From CAYJLC01 sp044426355 (lineage in GTDB: Bacteria > Bacillota > Clostridia > Oscillospirales > Butyricicoccaceae): 58,387 nt of DNA. Shown here piece after piece: positions 26,026 through 34,869 of this stretch. Within the stretch, counting starts at the first letter, position 1; every line of letters starts with the position of its first letter. The DNA lies in the NCBI GenBank assembly GCA_044426355.1, contig JAWXUO010000004.1, positions 1 to 58,387 on the forward strand, written 5' to 3'. The notes under the pieces are model-generated. The model saw only the letters and a program-made list of their open reading frames with translations, did not search any database and was not told the DNA's origin. Position numbers and translations under genes: made by a program.

Positions 26026-26277
26026 ATGTATAACGATTACGCAAACGAAAATTTCTATCATACACAGTTTATACCTTCTAAAAGCGATGATTTTATTGAA
26101 AATGAATCAAAACAAGAACAAAATTCGATGTTTTCAAATATATTTAGCAATTTTAACATGCCAGAAATTAACTCGGAAACTTTAATTTTATTTGCTATAA
26201 TATTTTTTGCGATTTATGATGATTTTGACACTGACCTTATAATAATATTAGGTATTTTGTTTCTTTTAGGGGTATAA
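26026..26277 (+). CDS. Small membrane protein of the Asn-rich cluster
   Basis: 83 residues: a polar N-terminus (about 1-50) and a C-terminal hydrophobic segment (LILFAIIFFAIYDDFDTDLI then IIILGILFLLGV), so probably one or two helices in the membrane. It follows the previous gene by 7 bp. The set may be a membrane anchor with two polymer-like partners. Unknown function. Confidence 0.55.
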   Translation: MYNDYANENFYHTQFIPSKSDDFIENESKQEQNSMFSNIFSNFNMPEINSETLILFAIIFFAIYDDFDTDLIIILGILFLLGV

Positions 26278-26288
26278 ATACATAAAAA

Positions 26289-26322
26289 TGCCATCTTTAA
26301 TTAAAAAGATGGCAAGATTTTT
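26289..26322. terminator. Bidirectional terminator between the Asn-rich cluster and trxA
   Basis: TGCCATCTTT/AAAGATGGCA stem (10 bp), T5 on the plus side and an AAAAA tract on the other for the leftward trxA mRNA. Confidence 0.8.
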
Positions 26323-26323
26323 A

Positions 26324-26638
26324 CTAAGATTTTAAAACAGCGATAATTTCGTCTTTTTGACGAACACCAACAATTTTTTGTGTTTCTTCGCCGTTTTTGA
26401 AAATTACCATAGTAGGAATACTCATAATACCGAATTTTTCTGCGATAGATGGATCTTCATCTATATTAACTTTGCAGATTTTAGCATCTGAAGCGATGTC
26501 GTTTGCTACTTCGTCGATAATTGGTCCTAAAGCTTTACAAGGTCCACACCAAGGTGCCCAAAAATCTACTAAAACAGGAACTTGCGAATTAGCAATTTCA
26601 GCATCGAAATTTTCTACATTTAATTCTATAACAGACAT
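26324..26638 (-). CDS. trxA: Thioredoxin
   Basis: 104-residue classical thioredoxin. The redox motif is WCGPC at 30-34 in LVDFWAPWCGPCKALGPI; the cis-Pro loop is MSIPTMVIFK. Cytoplasmic disulfide reductant fed by thioredoxin reductase (not in window). AGGAG precedes the ATG. The upstream gap (26639-27012, 374 bp) holds repeat copy B and the mrnC promoter. Confidence 0.96.
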   Translation of the reverse strand: MSVIELNVENFDAEIANSQVPVLVDFWAPWCGPCKALGPIIDEVANDIASDAKICKVNIDEDPSIAEKFGIMSIPTMVIFKNGEETQKIVGVRQKDEIIAVLKS

Positions 26639-26707
26639 AATTTTAAATCTCCTTTTGTGATTTTGTTAATAAATAAATTATTGACAAATTATTGATAATT
26701 ATTCTTA

Positions 26708-26881
26708 ATGCAATACCACACAACAAACAGCTAACGCCTTAACAGTCAACTTTTTTATTAAATTTCTGTTACTTTGCACGAAAATCACTTGCAAGACGAA
26801 AGTATTACTGCGTATTTTTTGTACAAATTAACTAAAAATTTCTTTAAAAAATTTAACTATTATAGTTGTGAGAAATTGCCT
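26708..26881 (+). repeat. MITE-like element, copy B
   Basis: 174 bp. The left end ATGCAATACC and the right end inverted AGGCAATTTCTCACAACTA pair imperfectly. The interior agrees closely with copy C (GCCTTAACAGTCAACTTTTT, GTTACTTTGCAC, AAGTATTACTGCGTATTTTT). It lies between trxA and mrnC. Confidence 0.72.
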
Positions 26882-26953
26882 TAAATATAATTTATTTTAG
26901 CATATTGATTTTTAAAAATCAAGGTAAATTTTAAAATTAATTTTGAAAATGTG

Positions 26954-26982
26954 TTGATTTTTTTATATTTATATATTATACT
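26954..26982 (+). promoter_or_regulatory. mrnC promoter
   Basis: TTGATT, 17 bp, TATACT, about 30 bp before the mrnC ATG. Confidence 0.65.
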
Positions 26983-27012
26983 ATATAGTAGTATAATTAA
27001 AAGGGAAAATAT

Positions 27013-27438
27013 ATGAATAATTATTTAAATCCAAAGCTTTCAAAACAAGAAATGCACAATATGAGTTCGCTTGCTTTAGCACATATCGGTGATTCTGTTT
27101 TCGAAATACTTACACGTGCATACCTTGCAACTAACGGTGTTTGCACCTCGAAAAATTTGCATAGAGAAACTGTTTTGATGGTTAAAGCAACCACTCAAGC
27201 ATGTTTTGCTGACACAATTTTAGACATGCTAACTGATGAAGAACACGCAGTTTATAAACGTGGTAGAAACACGTCACCTCGCTCTATACCAAAGAGTGCA
27301 ACACGAGAGGATTATGCAAAAGCGACAGCTTTAGAGGCATTATTTGGTTATTTGTATTTAAATCAAAAATACGACAGAATAAACGAATTATTCGATAAAA
27401 TTATTAAAAAATATGAAAAGGAAGAAGAAAATGTTTAA
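27013..27438 (+). CDS. mrnC: Mini-ribonuclease 3
   Basis: 141-residue RNase III-like catalytic domain without a dsRNA-binding domain; it trims 23S rRNA ends. LALAHIGDSVFEILTRAYL (family signature with catalytic Asp), KRGRNTSPRSIPKSAT and EDYAKATALEALFGYLYLN (second metal site Glu/Asp) are intact. Length typical. The next gene starts inside its last codons. Confidence 0.93.
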   Translation: MNNYLNPKLSKQEMHNMSSLALAHIGDSVFEILTRAYLATNGVCTSKNLHRETVLMVKATTQACFADTILDMLTDEEHAVYKRGRNTSPRSIPKSATREDYAKATALEALFGYLYLNQKYDRINELFDKIIKKYEKEEENV

Positions 27439-28879
27439 AAAAATGGTAGCAATGGCTTGTGTAGTATCAAGCTTGCTTACGCAAATGGCGTTTACAATGG
27501 CAGAAACGGATTTAAGAAGTCCTAATGCAGATGATTTTTACTCAAGATATGGAGCTGAAAAATATGCTGACGTATTTTATAACGGCGAATACTTATATTA
27601 TGAAGATGTTCAACCTCTAGTTTTAGAAGGAACAACTTTTGTACCAATTCGTGCTTTTGCTGAAACTTTAGGAGCAGAAGTAGATTTTGTTTACGAAACT
27701 TTTGAAGTAATTATTTTATTAGGCGATGACAGAATTTCTTTCATTGCTGGCGAAACAGATATTTATGTAAATGGCGAACTAAAAGTTTTGCCTACAGAAA
27801 CTTTCATTATAGAAGGTAGAACAATGGTGCCTGCAAGATTAATATCAGAAGCTTTTGGACTAGATGTTTTGTGGAACAACGAAAATAGACAAGTTTCTAT
27901 TGTAGATGTAGAAGAACTTAAAAAAGAACTTGATACAAAATATACTTTAGTTCAGTCTGCTTTAGATATGGCTAGTATGAATTTTTCTGGAAACTCGAAA
28001 TTAACTGGTGACATCACATATACTACGGGTGCTGTAGGTAGCGAACTTGAATTTTTAGTTGATTTTACATCTGTTGCAAACAGCGATGTTTCTTTAGTAG
28101 AATTTGAAGCTGATTGTACTATAAACATGGATAAATACGAAACTATGTTAGAATATGCTTTCATTGCTGGCGAAATTGATGAACTTACTTATTATATATT
28201 ATTAGAATACGTGAAAGTTATATCAGAATTCGATTTAGACTTAATTATGGACGTAGAAAATTTAGATTTATATTTTAGCTCGAGCATGATGGAAACATTA
28301 GCTTTATTTGTATCGACTTCGACAGAAATTGATGCAGACACTATTTTAAAATTATCATATGCAGATTTTTTATCTAGTGATGAAATATTAGATTTGAAAA
28401 ATCAATTGCAAAATGGCGTTGACTACGGTTTTAGTTTAGAAGATATGATCGATGAAATTATACTTTCAGCAGAAACTACAAATTTATTTGAAACAAATAT
28501 CTACGAAAATGCAAAATATATATTAGATGTATTTTCTGATGATAATTTCACACAAAAAGGTAATACTTATACTATAAATTCAAATGAAACACTAGATGTT
28601 GGCGAATATGACATTGAAATGACGATAACTAAGTCAACTAGTGGTGTAATTACATCTTACGATTTTAATATAACTACAAAAGCAAATGACGAAAAATCTA
28701 CTATTATTTTAAGTCAAGATAGCGAAAACCAACTTAGCTTAGTTGTTTATAGTGATTTTTTAGTAGATGGCGAACTAGAAATAGTTGAATTAGCTTGTAA
28801 TATAAACAGAACATCAACTACAACGAAACCAAGTTCTATTCCAACACAAAATGTAGTAAATATTTTAGAAATAAACTAA
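27431..28879 (+). CDS. Secreted protein with copper amine oxidase N-terminal-like domain
   Basis: 482 residues with a signal peptide (MFKKMVAMACVVSSLLTQMAF). Then a 'copper amine oxidase N-terminal' stalk domain: PLVLEGTTFVPIRAFAETLG, a second half TFIIEGRTMVPARLISEAFG and WNNENRQVSIV. The remaining 330 residues are acidic and beta-rich with no known domain. The stalk domain is common in secreted Clostridia proteins and does not imply amine oxidase activity. The frame opens at 27413, but AAGGAAG serves the ATG at 27431. Confidence 0.8.
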   Translation: MFKKMVAMACVVSSLLTQMAFTMAETDLRSPNADDFYSRYGAEKYADVFYNGEYLYYEDVQPLVLEGTTFVPIRAFAETLGAEVDFVYETFEVIILLGDDRISFIAGETDIYVNGELKVLPTETFIIEGRTMVPARLISEAFGLDVLWNNENRQVSIVDVEELKKELDTKYTLVQSALDMASMNFSGNSKLTGDITYTTGAVGSELEFLVDFTSVANSDVSLVEFEADCTINMDKYETMLEYAFIAGEIDELTYYILLEYVKVISEFDLDLIMDVENLDLYFSSSMMETLALFVSTSTEIDADTILKLSYADFLSSDEILDLKNQLQNGVDYGFSLEDMIDEIILSAETTNLFETNIYENAKYILDVFSDDNFTQKGNTYTINSNETLDVGEYDIEMTITKSTSGVITSYDFNITTKANDEKSTIILSQDSENQLSLVVYSDFLVDGELEIVELACNINRTSTTTKPSSIPTQNVVNILEIN

Positions 28880-28933
28880 TTTTGCGTATACTCATAAAAA
28901 AATTTCACATAATACTATTGTGAGGTGATTATA

Positions 28934-29047
28934 ATGAGTAAAAAACGTGATGCAAAAGAAGTTAAAGATTGCAAAGAACAAAACATGCAATCTAGCGTAA
29001 AAGAAACAGATTGTAATAAATCTGATAGCATGAAAGATTGTAAATAG
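28934..29047 (+). CDS. Small Cys-containing charged protein (37 aa)
   Basis: A 37-codon frame with a very good RBS (GAGGTGATT) and a terminator 7 bp after the stop. The product is very polar: KDCK occurs near both ends (KEVKDCKEQ and SMKDCK) with TDCNK between, giving three Cys. There is no membrane segment. A GTATA - 17 bp - CATAATA pair lies upstream (28886-28914), which fits the form of forespore SigF/SigG promoters, so a small spore protein is possible. Function unknown. Confidence 0.55.
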   Translation: MSKKRDAKEVKDCKEQNMQSSVKETDCNKSDSMKDCK

Positions 29048-29053
29048 AATATA

Positions 29054-29104
29054 AGTACCCCAAAATAACGTAATTTTTGATTAACGTTTTGGGGTGCTTT
29101 TTTT
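29054..29104 (+). terminator. Intrinsic terminator
   Basis: Long stem: AGTACCCCAAAA with TTTTGGGGTGCT plus an inner AACGT/ACGTT pair, then seven Ts. Confidence 0.85.
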
Positions 29105-29210
29105 ATAAAAAATAAATTTTAACAAAATGTAAAATAGGGGTAGAAAAAAATAAAAATATATTGTATAATAGTAATGTTAGAAATAACATAAACTGAAAGG
29201 AGAAAGAAAA

Positions 29211-30398
29211 ATGACTAATTTTAATTGGAATTTTCCAACTGAGCTTGTTTACGGCGAAGGCAGAATAAAAGAGCTTGGTTCAATCGCTAAAAATTACGGA
29301 AAAAAAGCAATGATTGCAACTTATGAAAGAGGGGGCTTTTTAGACCCAATTATTGATACTGTAGAAAGTTCTTTAAAAGAGGCTGGTATCGAATTTGTTA
29401 CATTTACAGGTATCGAACCAAACCCTAAAGAACACACTATAGACAAAGCTATTGACATGTTCTTAGCTGAAAAATGTGATTTCGTTGTAGCATTAGGTGG
29501 AGGAAGCGTTATAGACGGTTCTAAATACATAGCTGCTGTCGCATATTCTGGTGGTAAATGCTGGGATTATGTAGTTTTAGGAGATAGAACACCTCGTGAA
29601 TACACTGGTGCATTCCCAATTATATCTATACCTACAATTTCTGCATCTGGTTCTGAATGTAACGCAGGTGGTGTTTTAACTAAAGCAGATACAGGAGAAA
29701 AAAGTTTCTCTCGTTCTCCATACAGATACCCAAAAGTTGCTATTTTAGACCCAGTTTTACTAGCTTCTGTACCAGAAAGTATCACTAAAGACTGTTGTTT
29801 AGATATTTTCTCACATTTAATCGAACATTACCTATCTAGCCATGCTGAATCTGAATTTGCAGACAGACTAACAGAAGGTATGATTTTAACTTTAAAAGAA
29901 AACTTTGATAAAGTATTAAAAGACCCTAAAGATTTAGAAGTTCGTGGACAACTTGCTCTATGTTCTATCTTCGGTTGGTCAGGATTACAAGCTTTAGGTA
30001 GAGTAGGTTCTATTCCTATGCACTCTATCGAAATGCCTTTAAGTGGTGTGTATGATTTACCACATGGTAGAGGAATGACAATCGTTATGCCTCCATACCT
30101 AGAATTAATGGCAGACGTTTTACCAGCTCGTTTTGCAAAACTTGCAAGAAGATGTTTCGACGTTGTAGAAGCAGACGATTTAAAAGCTTCGAAAATGCTT
30201 TCTGTAGAAGTTACAAAATGGTTTAAAGCTACAAATTCTTTCTTAACTTTATCTGATGTAAATATTCCAGATGATAAATTTGAAAAAATGGCTGACGACG
30301 TTGTTAGAATGTTCCCAGGTAGCGAACCTAACACAACTCCAGGACCTAGACCTGTAACAAAAGAAGAAATTATCAAAATTTACGAAATGTGTAAATAA
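29211..30398 (+). CDS. Iron-containing alcohol dehydrogenase (butanol dehydrogenase-like)
   Basis: 395-residue group III ADH. The N-terminal Rossmann domain has GGGSVIDGSK (96-105), and the Fe-binding residues are D198, H202, H271 and H285 (CCLDIFSHLIEHY, SIPMHSIEMPLSGVYDLPHG). The start NFNWNFPTELVYGEGRIKEL is that of the NADPH-dependent butanol dehydrogenases (BdhA/YugJ). It would reduce an aldehyde to an alcohol as an electron sink. Codon use is more optimised than its neighbours, suggesting high expression. Flanked by terminators, so a single-gene unit. Confidence 0.93.
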   Translation: MTNFNWNFPTELVYGEGRIKELGSIAKNYGKKAMIATYERGGFLDPIIDTVESSLKEAGIEFVTFTGIEPNPKEHTIDKAIDMFLAEKCDFVVALGGGSVIDGSKYIAAVAYSGGKCWDYVVLGDRTPREYTGAFPIISIPTISASGSECNAGGVLTKADTGEKSFSRSPYRYPKVAILDPVLLASVPESITKDCCLDIFSHLIEHYLSSHAESEFADRLTEGMILTLKENFDKVLKDPKDLEVRGQLALCSIFGWSGLQALGRVGSIPMHSIEMPLSGVYDLPHGRGMTIVMPPYLELMADVLPARFAKLARRCFDVVEADDLKASKMLSVEVTKWFKATNSFLTLSDVNIPDDKFEKMADDVVRMFPGSEPNTTPGPRPVTKEEIIKIYEMCK

Positions 30399-30409
30399 GA
30401 TGTTTTATA

Positions 30410-30459
30410 AGTACCTAATTTTATGTTTTTACAGACATTAAAAATTAGGTGCTTTTTTT
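30410..30459 (+). terminator. Intrinsic terminator after the alcohol dehydrogenase
   Basis: AGTACCTAATTTT pairs with AAAATTAGGTGCT (one G-T and one mismatch-free run otherwise) around an 18-nt loop, followed by T7. Confidence 0.85.
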
Positions 30460-30482
30460 GTTCAAAAAATATTCAAATATGC

Positions 30483-30511
30483 TTGCATAATTTTTACATA
30501 TATGATATTAT
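30483..30511 (+). promoter_or_regulatory. Promoter of the pilus operon
   Basis: TTGCAT (30483-30488), 17 bp, TATTAT (30506-30511), 32 bp before the SLH gene. No other clear promoter occurs until 37446, so it may serve the six genes that follow. Confidence 0.65.
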
Positions 30512-30542
30512 AAAACATAATAGAGCTATGTAGGGAGGAAAA

Positions 30543-31397
30543 ATGAAAAAGATAATAACTACAATTATAATGATTATGATGATAACTAGCACAAATCATG
30601 CACACGCAACGCTTAGTTCATCGTATATATCTACATATGGAGAACCTACAATAGACATAAAAGGTAATGGCACGATAGAAATGGCTGAAGAAGACATAGA
30701 GCAAGCTGTTATCGGTGGAAGTATTACAATACAACTAAATCCAGCAGAGGGCTACGAAGTAGGACAATTTGTTATAGTAACGTCTAAAGGCGTAGTTGTT
30801 CAAACTTCAAGCAAAGTATATGAAAATGAATATTATTTTTATCAACCAAACGATGCTATATTTATTTATGTAAATTTTGTTTTAAAAGGAACAGAAGCAA
30901 GCGATAAGTGGTTTGCAGATGTTAGAAGTTGGGAATGGTACTATGGTCATGTATATAGCGTGGCAAACAGTGGTATTATGAATGGATATTCGACATATAT
31001 GTTCGCTCCAGAAAACAATATGACTCGTGCTATGATGTGGACGATATTATATCGTTATGCAGATGATTCCAACAGCACAAGTGGTGAAAGTTGGTATATA
31101 GAACCACAAAAATGGGTTGTAGAAAATGGTTTTTCAGACGGAGAAAAACTAGATGAGGACATAACTGTAGAAGAAATAGCGACGATATTATATCGCTACG
31201 CAGGTTCGCCAAGTGTTGGTTCGAACTACATTTCGGGATATACAGACGGTTCGAAAGTGTCCTTTTGGGCACAAGATTCGATGAACTGGGCAGTGTCTAA
31301 AGGACTTATAACAGGCAACACAAAAGGCGAATTAAAGCCTACCGAGCCTGCGACACGTGCACAAGTTGCAACTATATTTGTACGCTTTATAGCGTAA
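30543..31397 (+). CDS. SLH-domain cell-surface protein
   Basis: 284 residues: signal peptide (1-22), a 90-residue N-terminal domain of unknown fold (VIGGSITIQLNPAEGYEVGQ), then three S-layer-homology modules that bind cell-wall polysaccharide. Module marks are AENNMTRAMMWTILYRYA-like (about 157-173), DITVEEIATILYRYAG and TEPATRAQVATIFVRFIA, each preceded by an NGYSTYMFAP/SGYTDGSKVS loop. First gene of the pilus operon, 30 bp before the tip adhesin, so it may be a wall-associated part of the pilus or share its regulation. Confidence 0.85.
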   Translation: MKKIITTIIMIMMITSTNHAHATLSSSYISTYGEPTIDIKGNGTIEMAEEDIEQAVIGGSITIQLNPAEGYEVGQFVIVTSKGVVVQTSSKVYENEYYFYQPNDAIFIYVNFVLKGTEASDKWFADVRSWEWYYGHVYSVANSGIMNGYSTYMFAPENNMTRAMMWTILYRYADDSNSTSGESWYIEPQKWVVENGFSDGEKLDEDITVEEIATILYRYAGSPSVGSNYISGYTDGSKVSFWAQDSMNWAVSKGLITGNTKGELKPTEPATRAQVATIFVRFIA

Positions 31398-31427
31398 GGA
31401 AAGTTTATATACAAAGGATTGATAAAA

Positions 31428-33386
31428 ATGAAAAAAAGGATTTTAGCAAGTTTTCTAGTAGTTGCTTTTGTTTTGATAAATACAGAGCCACTGTATGTTA
31501 GTGCGACAACGAGCACTGTTGATTTTAATACATACTATGATGAGATATACGGTAAATCTTCGAGTGGTACAATAAACAAACTTATAAATAGTTTTAATGT
31601 GGTATCGACTGAAGATATTGAGGGAACGCACATAGTAGGACCTATTGCGACTAATAGCTACGCCTATGGTACACGTGATTTTAGTGTTGGGCTTTTAAAT
31701 CTAGCCACAACAGGATTACCAGGGTATAAAGTGCTTATAGCGTCGGATTATTCTCGTGGTATGCCATCATATATTGGGAAATTTTCATATATGACAGACC
31801 AAGGGGTAGCTAAGGTGGATATAGCTAGCACTACAAATGTGACGACATACTCACCATCGGTAGCTATGAATTTTGGTTTTGAAAACTGGGAAGATATAAA
31901 AGATGATAGACATCTTTATGTGCCGACTGGAACGAAGATTGTTGAAAGTGACAACGAATACGACCCACAATATTTTATTTATGCAGATACTAATTATATT
32001 TTATCGCCATATAATTCAGGACGTTCGGAGATATTAGAAAACGATAAGTATATGGGAGATACATTTACTAGCGTGTGGAATAATATAGTAAATGAAAGTG
32101 AGAGTTTAGGGATAACTAAAAAAACTGATGGAGATACTATAGGTAGTGGGGACTTCGTAACTTATTATTATCTAAATAGTGTAGATACTACTGTTCAAAC
32201 TCAACTGACAGCACTATCTGGTGCGACTATAGAATATTATAAAGTAAATTCTAGTACTACAAAGTTAACGATTGCAGTTGACCATACTAATAATACGAAC
32301 GGAAACTTTATAATTATAGGTAGTGATTTAGGCGAAAAAATAACAGAAATAAATTTTGATGTAGACTCTTCTTATAATTATACTGATGGTTGGGCACAAG
32401 AAACGGTTATAACTTTTTTAGGAGAGAAAATAAATCAAAGTACGGCTGTGATAAATAATCTCACAATTTCGCAATTTCCAGTGATTTCGTTTGGTACTAA
32501 ATCAGATCCTTTCACTAGTGCGACAGGACTTAATAATGAATATAATGAAAAAGGTAATAAATTAATTTATAATATGCCAAACCTTACAGGGGCGTTAACG
32601 CCGACTAGTGCTAATTTACCGGGGCATTTTATCTTACCACAAGCTGAATTTTGGAGCGTGACTTTGAATAATGTGGGTACTTCTGTAATTAGTTGGCATG
32701 GTGGTAATTTAAACGGTTGCGTTATAGCTAAGGCTTTCCACGGTGGTAATATAGAAATGCATATGTGGGCTTATGATGGTGCAACTGTAGCAAATAAAGG
32801 TACAACACCAGTGACTTTTGAATTTGAAGCAGTAAAATATTTAGATGGAAGTCTTTCTAGTAGAATTTTCGATTTTAAACTAAAATATTGGTATGACGCA
32901 ACAGATCTTACATCGGGTTTAGAGAATTATCACTCATATTCATCTTTAGAAAGTAATGATAAAGACGGTGTAATAACAGATAGTGTAGAACTTTATCAAG
33001 CAAAGACCTATATATATACGTTACAAGAAGAGGAAACTAGCGAACCTGGTATTATAAAAGATAAAAGCGTATATCAAATAGAGGTAGATGTGACATTGAA
33101 AAAAACGGGTACTGATAGCTATTCATACAAGGCAGACATAAGCGAAGTGCGAGTAACGCAAATTGTTGATGAAAATGGTAATGAAATTAGTATAAGTGCT
33201 AGGAAAACAAATAAAATTGAATCAGTTGATGACACTTATGCCATAGCTTCGTTTTACAACGAAACAGAGAAATATACACTACCTAGCACGGGTGGAAGTG
33301 GCACACAAATATACACAATATGTGGATTGGCTTTAATGTCAACTGCGTTAATAATAGGAAAGAAAAGGGGTAACAAAATATGTTAA
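31428..33386 (+). CDS. LPXTG-anchored large surface protein, probable pilus tip adhesin
   Basis: 652 residues: signal peptide, a large ectodomain with SFNVVSTEDIEGTHIVGPIA and LPGHFILPQAEFWSV, segments typical of 'choice-of-anchor A' adhesins, then a Cna-B-like tail (KDKSVYQIEVDVTLKKTG). The end is a sorting signal LPSTGGSG, a hydrophobic helix and KKRGNK. The start is put at the ATG 31428 because AAAGGA lies at the right distance; a TTG at 31419 is also open. The end overlaps the pilin start by 7 bp. As the largest, first LPXTG protein of the operon it is the likely tip. Confidence 0.8.
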   Translation: MKKRILASFLVVAFVLINTEPLYVSATTSTVDFNTYYDEIYGKSSSGTINKLINSFNVVSTEDIEGTHIVGPIATNSYAYGTRDFSVGLLNLATTGLPGYKVLIASDYSRGMPSYIGKFSYMTDQGVAKVDIASTTNVTTYSPSVAMNFGFENWEDIKDDRHLYVPTGTKIVESDNEYDPQYFIYADTNYILSPYNSGRSEILENDKYMGDTFTSVWNNIVNESESLGITKKTDGDTIGSGDFVTYYYLNSVDTTVQTQLTALSGATIEYYKVNSSTTKLTIAVDHTNNTNGNFIIIGSDLGEKITEINFDVDSSYNYTDGWAQETVITFLGEKINQSTAVINNLTISQFPVISFGTKSDPFTSATGLNNEYNEKGNKLIYNMPNLTGALTPTSANLPGHFILPQAEFWSVTLNNVGTSVISWHGGNLNGCVIAKAFHGGNIEMHMWAYDGATVANKGTTPVTFEFEAVKYLDGSLSSRIFDFKLKYWYDATDLTSGLENYHSYSSLESNDKDGVITDSVELYQAKTYIYTLQEEETSEPGIIKDKSVYQIEVDVTLKKTGTDSYSYKADISEVRVTQIVDENGNEISISARKTNKIESVDDTYAIASFYNETEKYTLPSTGGSGTQIYTICGLALMSTALIIGKKRGNKIC

Positions 33387-34866
33387 GAAAGAAAATAATG
33401 TCGGTAGTATTATCGGCTGTAATGATAGTTTCATTACTACCAATGGCACAGGTTAGTGCTGCGTACTCAGCAAATAGTGGTACAATTACAATAGGAGAAG
33501 CGTCACAAACGTTTAGCCTTTACAAAATTTTTGATGCAACAACATCAGATGGTGTAAGTGTTACATATGCTACAAACTCTGACTTTAATGGCTTTACGCA
33601 TGAAGTAGGTAGTACTACGTATAGTGCTTCGGGCGATACAATCGTAGAATACGTAGCATCTTTAGAAACGAATAAAGATGATGATGCTTTGCAAGCTGTA
33701 ACAAAAGATTTGTATACGTATGTAACAACAGGAGATGGTATTACAGCAACTACTACAATAAGTAGTTCAACAAATCAATCACAAGCTTTGAACGATGGTT
33801 ACTACTATATCCTTGAAACAACTAGCATAGGTGCGAGCAATGCACTTTCTGCTGGTATTTTAGTAAGCGTTTTAGGTGATGCTATTAATGTAGACCTAAA
33901 AACTGCATTACCTACTATTGAGAAAAAATTGAAGAAGGTTCAAGTTGGGGCGATGTAGCAGACCACCAAATTGGAGATACTGTAGACTTTCAAATAACGA
34001 TTACGTTACCAGAAGATATAAAATATTATGATTCATCTTACGTGTTAGAAATTGAAGACGAAATGACGGATGGTTTTAAGTTAGATAAAAGTTCTATAAA
34101 AGCAGTAAGCGATAAAGGTACTTTAAGCTACACTATGTCAAATGATACTGATATAACGTTTGATTTAAGTTTTACTGACGTTTATAGTTTAGTAGTAAAT
34201 GATGGTGCTACTAAAATCACAGTTACATACTCAGCAACTTTAACTGAAGATGCTACTGTTTATACATCTAGTACAACTTATGACAAAAACGAAGTAACTT
34301 TAACTTATAGCAACGACCCACATGACTCTAGTTCAGAAGGAACGGCAACTGATACTGTTGCAAACTATACTTACCAAGTAGAATTTAAAAAAGTTGCAAA
34401 TTCAGCAAGTGGACCAGCACTTGAAGATGCAGAGTTTGAGTTATACGAAAGCAATGGAACAACAGAAATAAAATTAGCTTACGACGGTTCTGCTGATATA
34501 TATTATCCATCAAGCACTGGTTCGGATACTATTGTAACTCAAGCAGATGGTGTATTCTACATTGTAGGTTTAGACGCAGGTACATATATTATAAAAGAAA
34601 CACAAGCACCTACTGGATATAAAAATGTAGGAGACACAGTGATTATTATTACAAATGGTGGATACTCTGGCGACACTATAAGTGGTGTAAATCTACAAGT
34701 TGATAGTGATACTGCAGCAGATATTACAAGCAGAACAGTTGCTATCGTAAACGTAAGAGAATCTGCACTACCAGAAACAGGTGGTATCGGTACTTTAATA
34801 TTTTACGTTTTAGGTGCGTCACTTATTTCGTTTGGTTCGTTTATAATTTATAAACGCAGAACATAG
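33380..34866 (+). pseudogene. Major pilin (fimbrial isopeptide D2 / SpaA type), broken by a -1 frameshift
   Basis: The two open parts, 33380-33958 and the frame running to 34866, are one pilin. Part 1: signal peptide, YSANSGTITIGEASQTFSLY N-domain and the linker VDLKTALPTIEKK, whose Lys sits where pilin-motif lysines lie. Part 2, in the -1 frame: GDVADHQIGDTVDFQITI (D2 domain), a Cna-B/SpaA domain with the E-box KETQAPTGY, and the sorting signal LPETGG plus helix and KRR. The break is at an A6 run at 33923-33928; one more A would restore a single frame of about 495 residues. Sequencing error, phase variation, slippage or true loss are all possible. Confidence 0.8.
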
Positions 34867-34869
34867 ACT

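Noticed and set aside
33923..33960. Programmed -1 ribosomal frameshift in the pilin
   Set aside because: GAG AAA AAA is not a full X XXY YYZ heptamer and no stimulatory hairpin is evident just downstream; left open as slippage or mutation instead.
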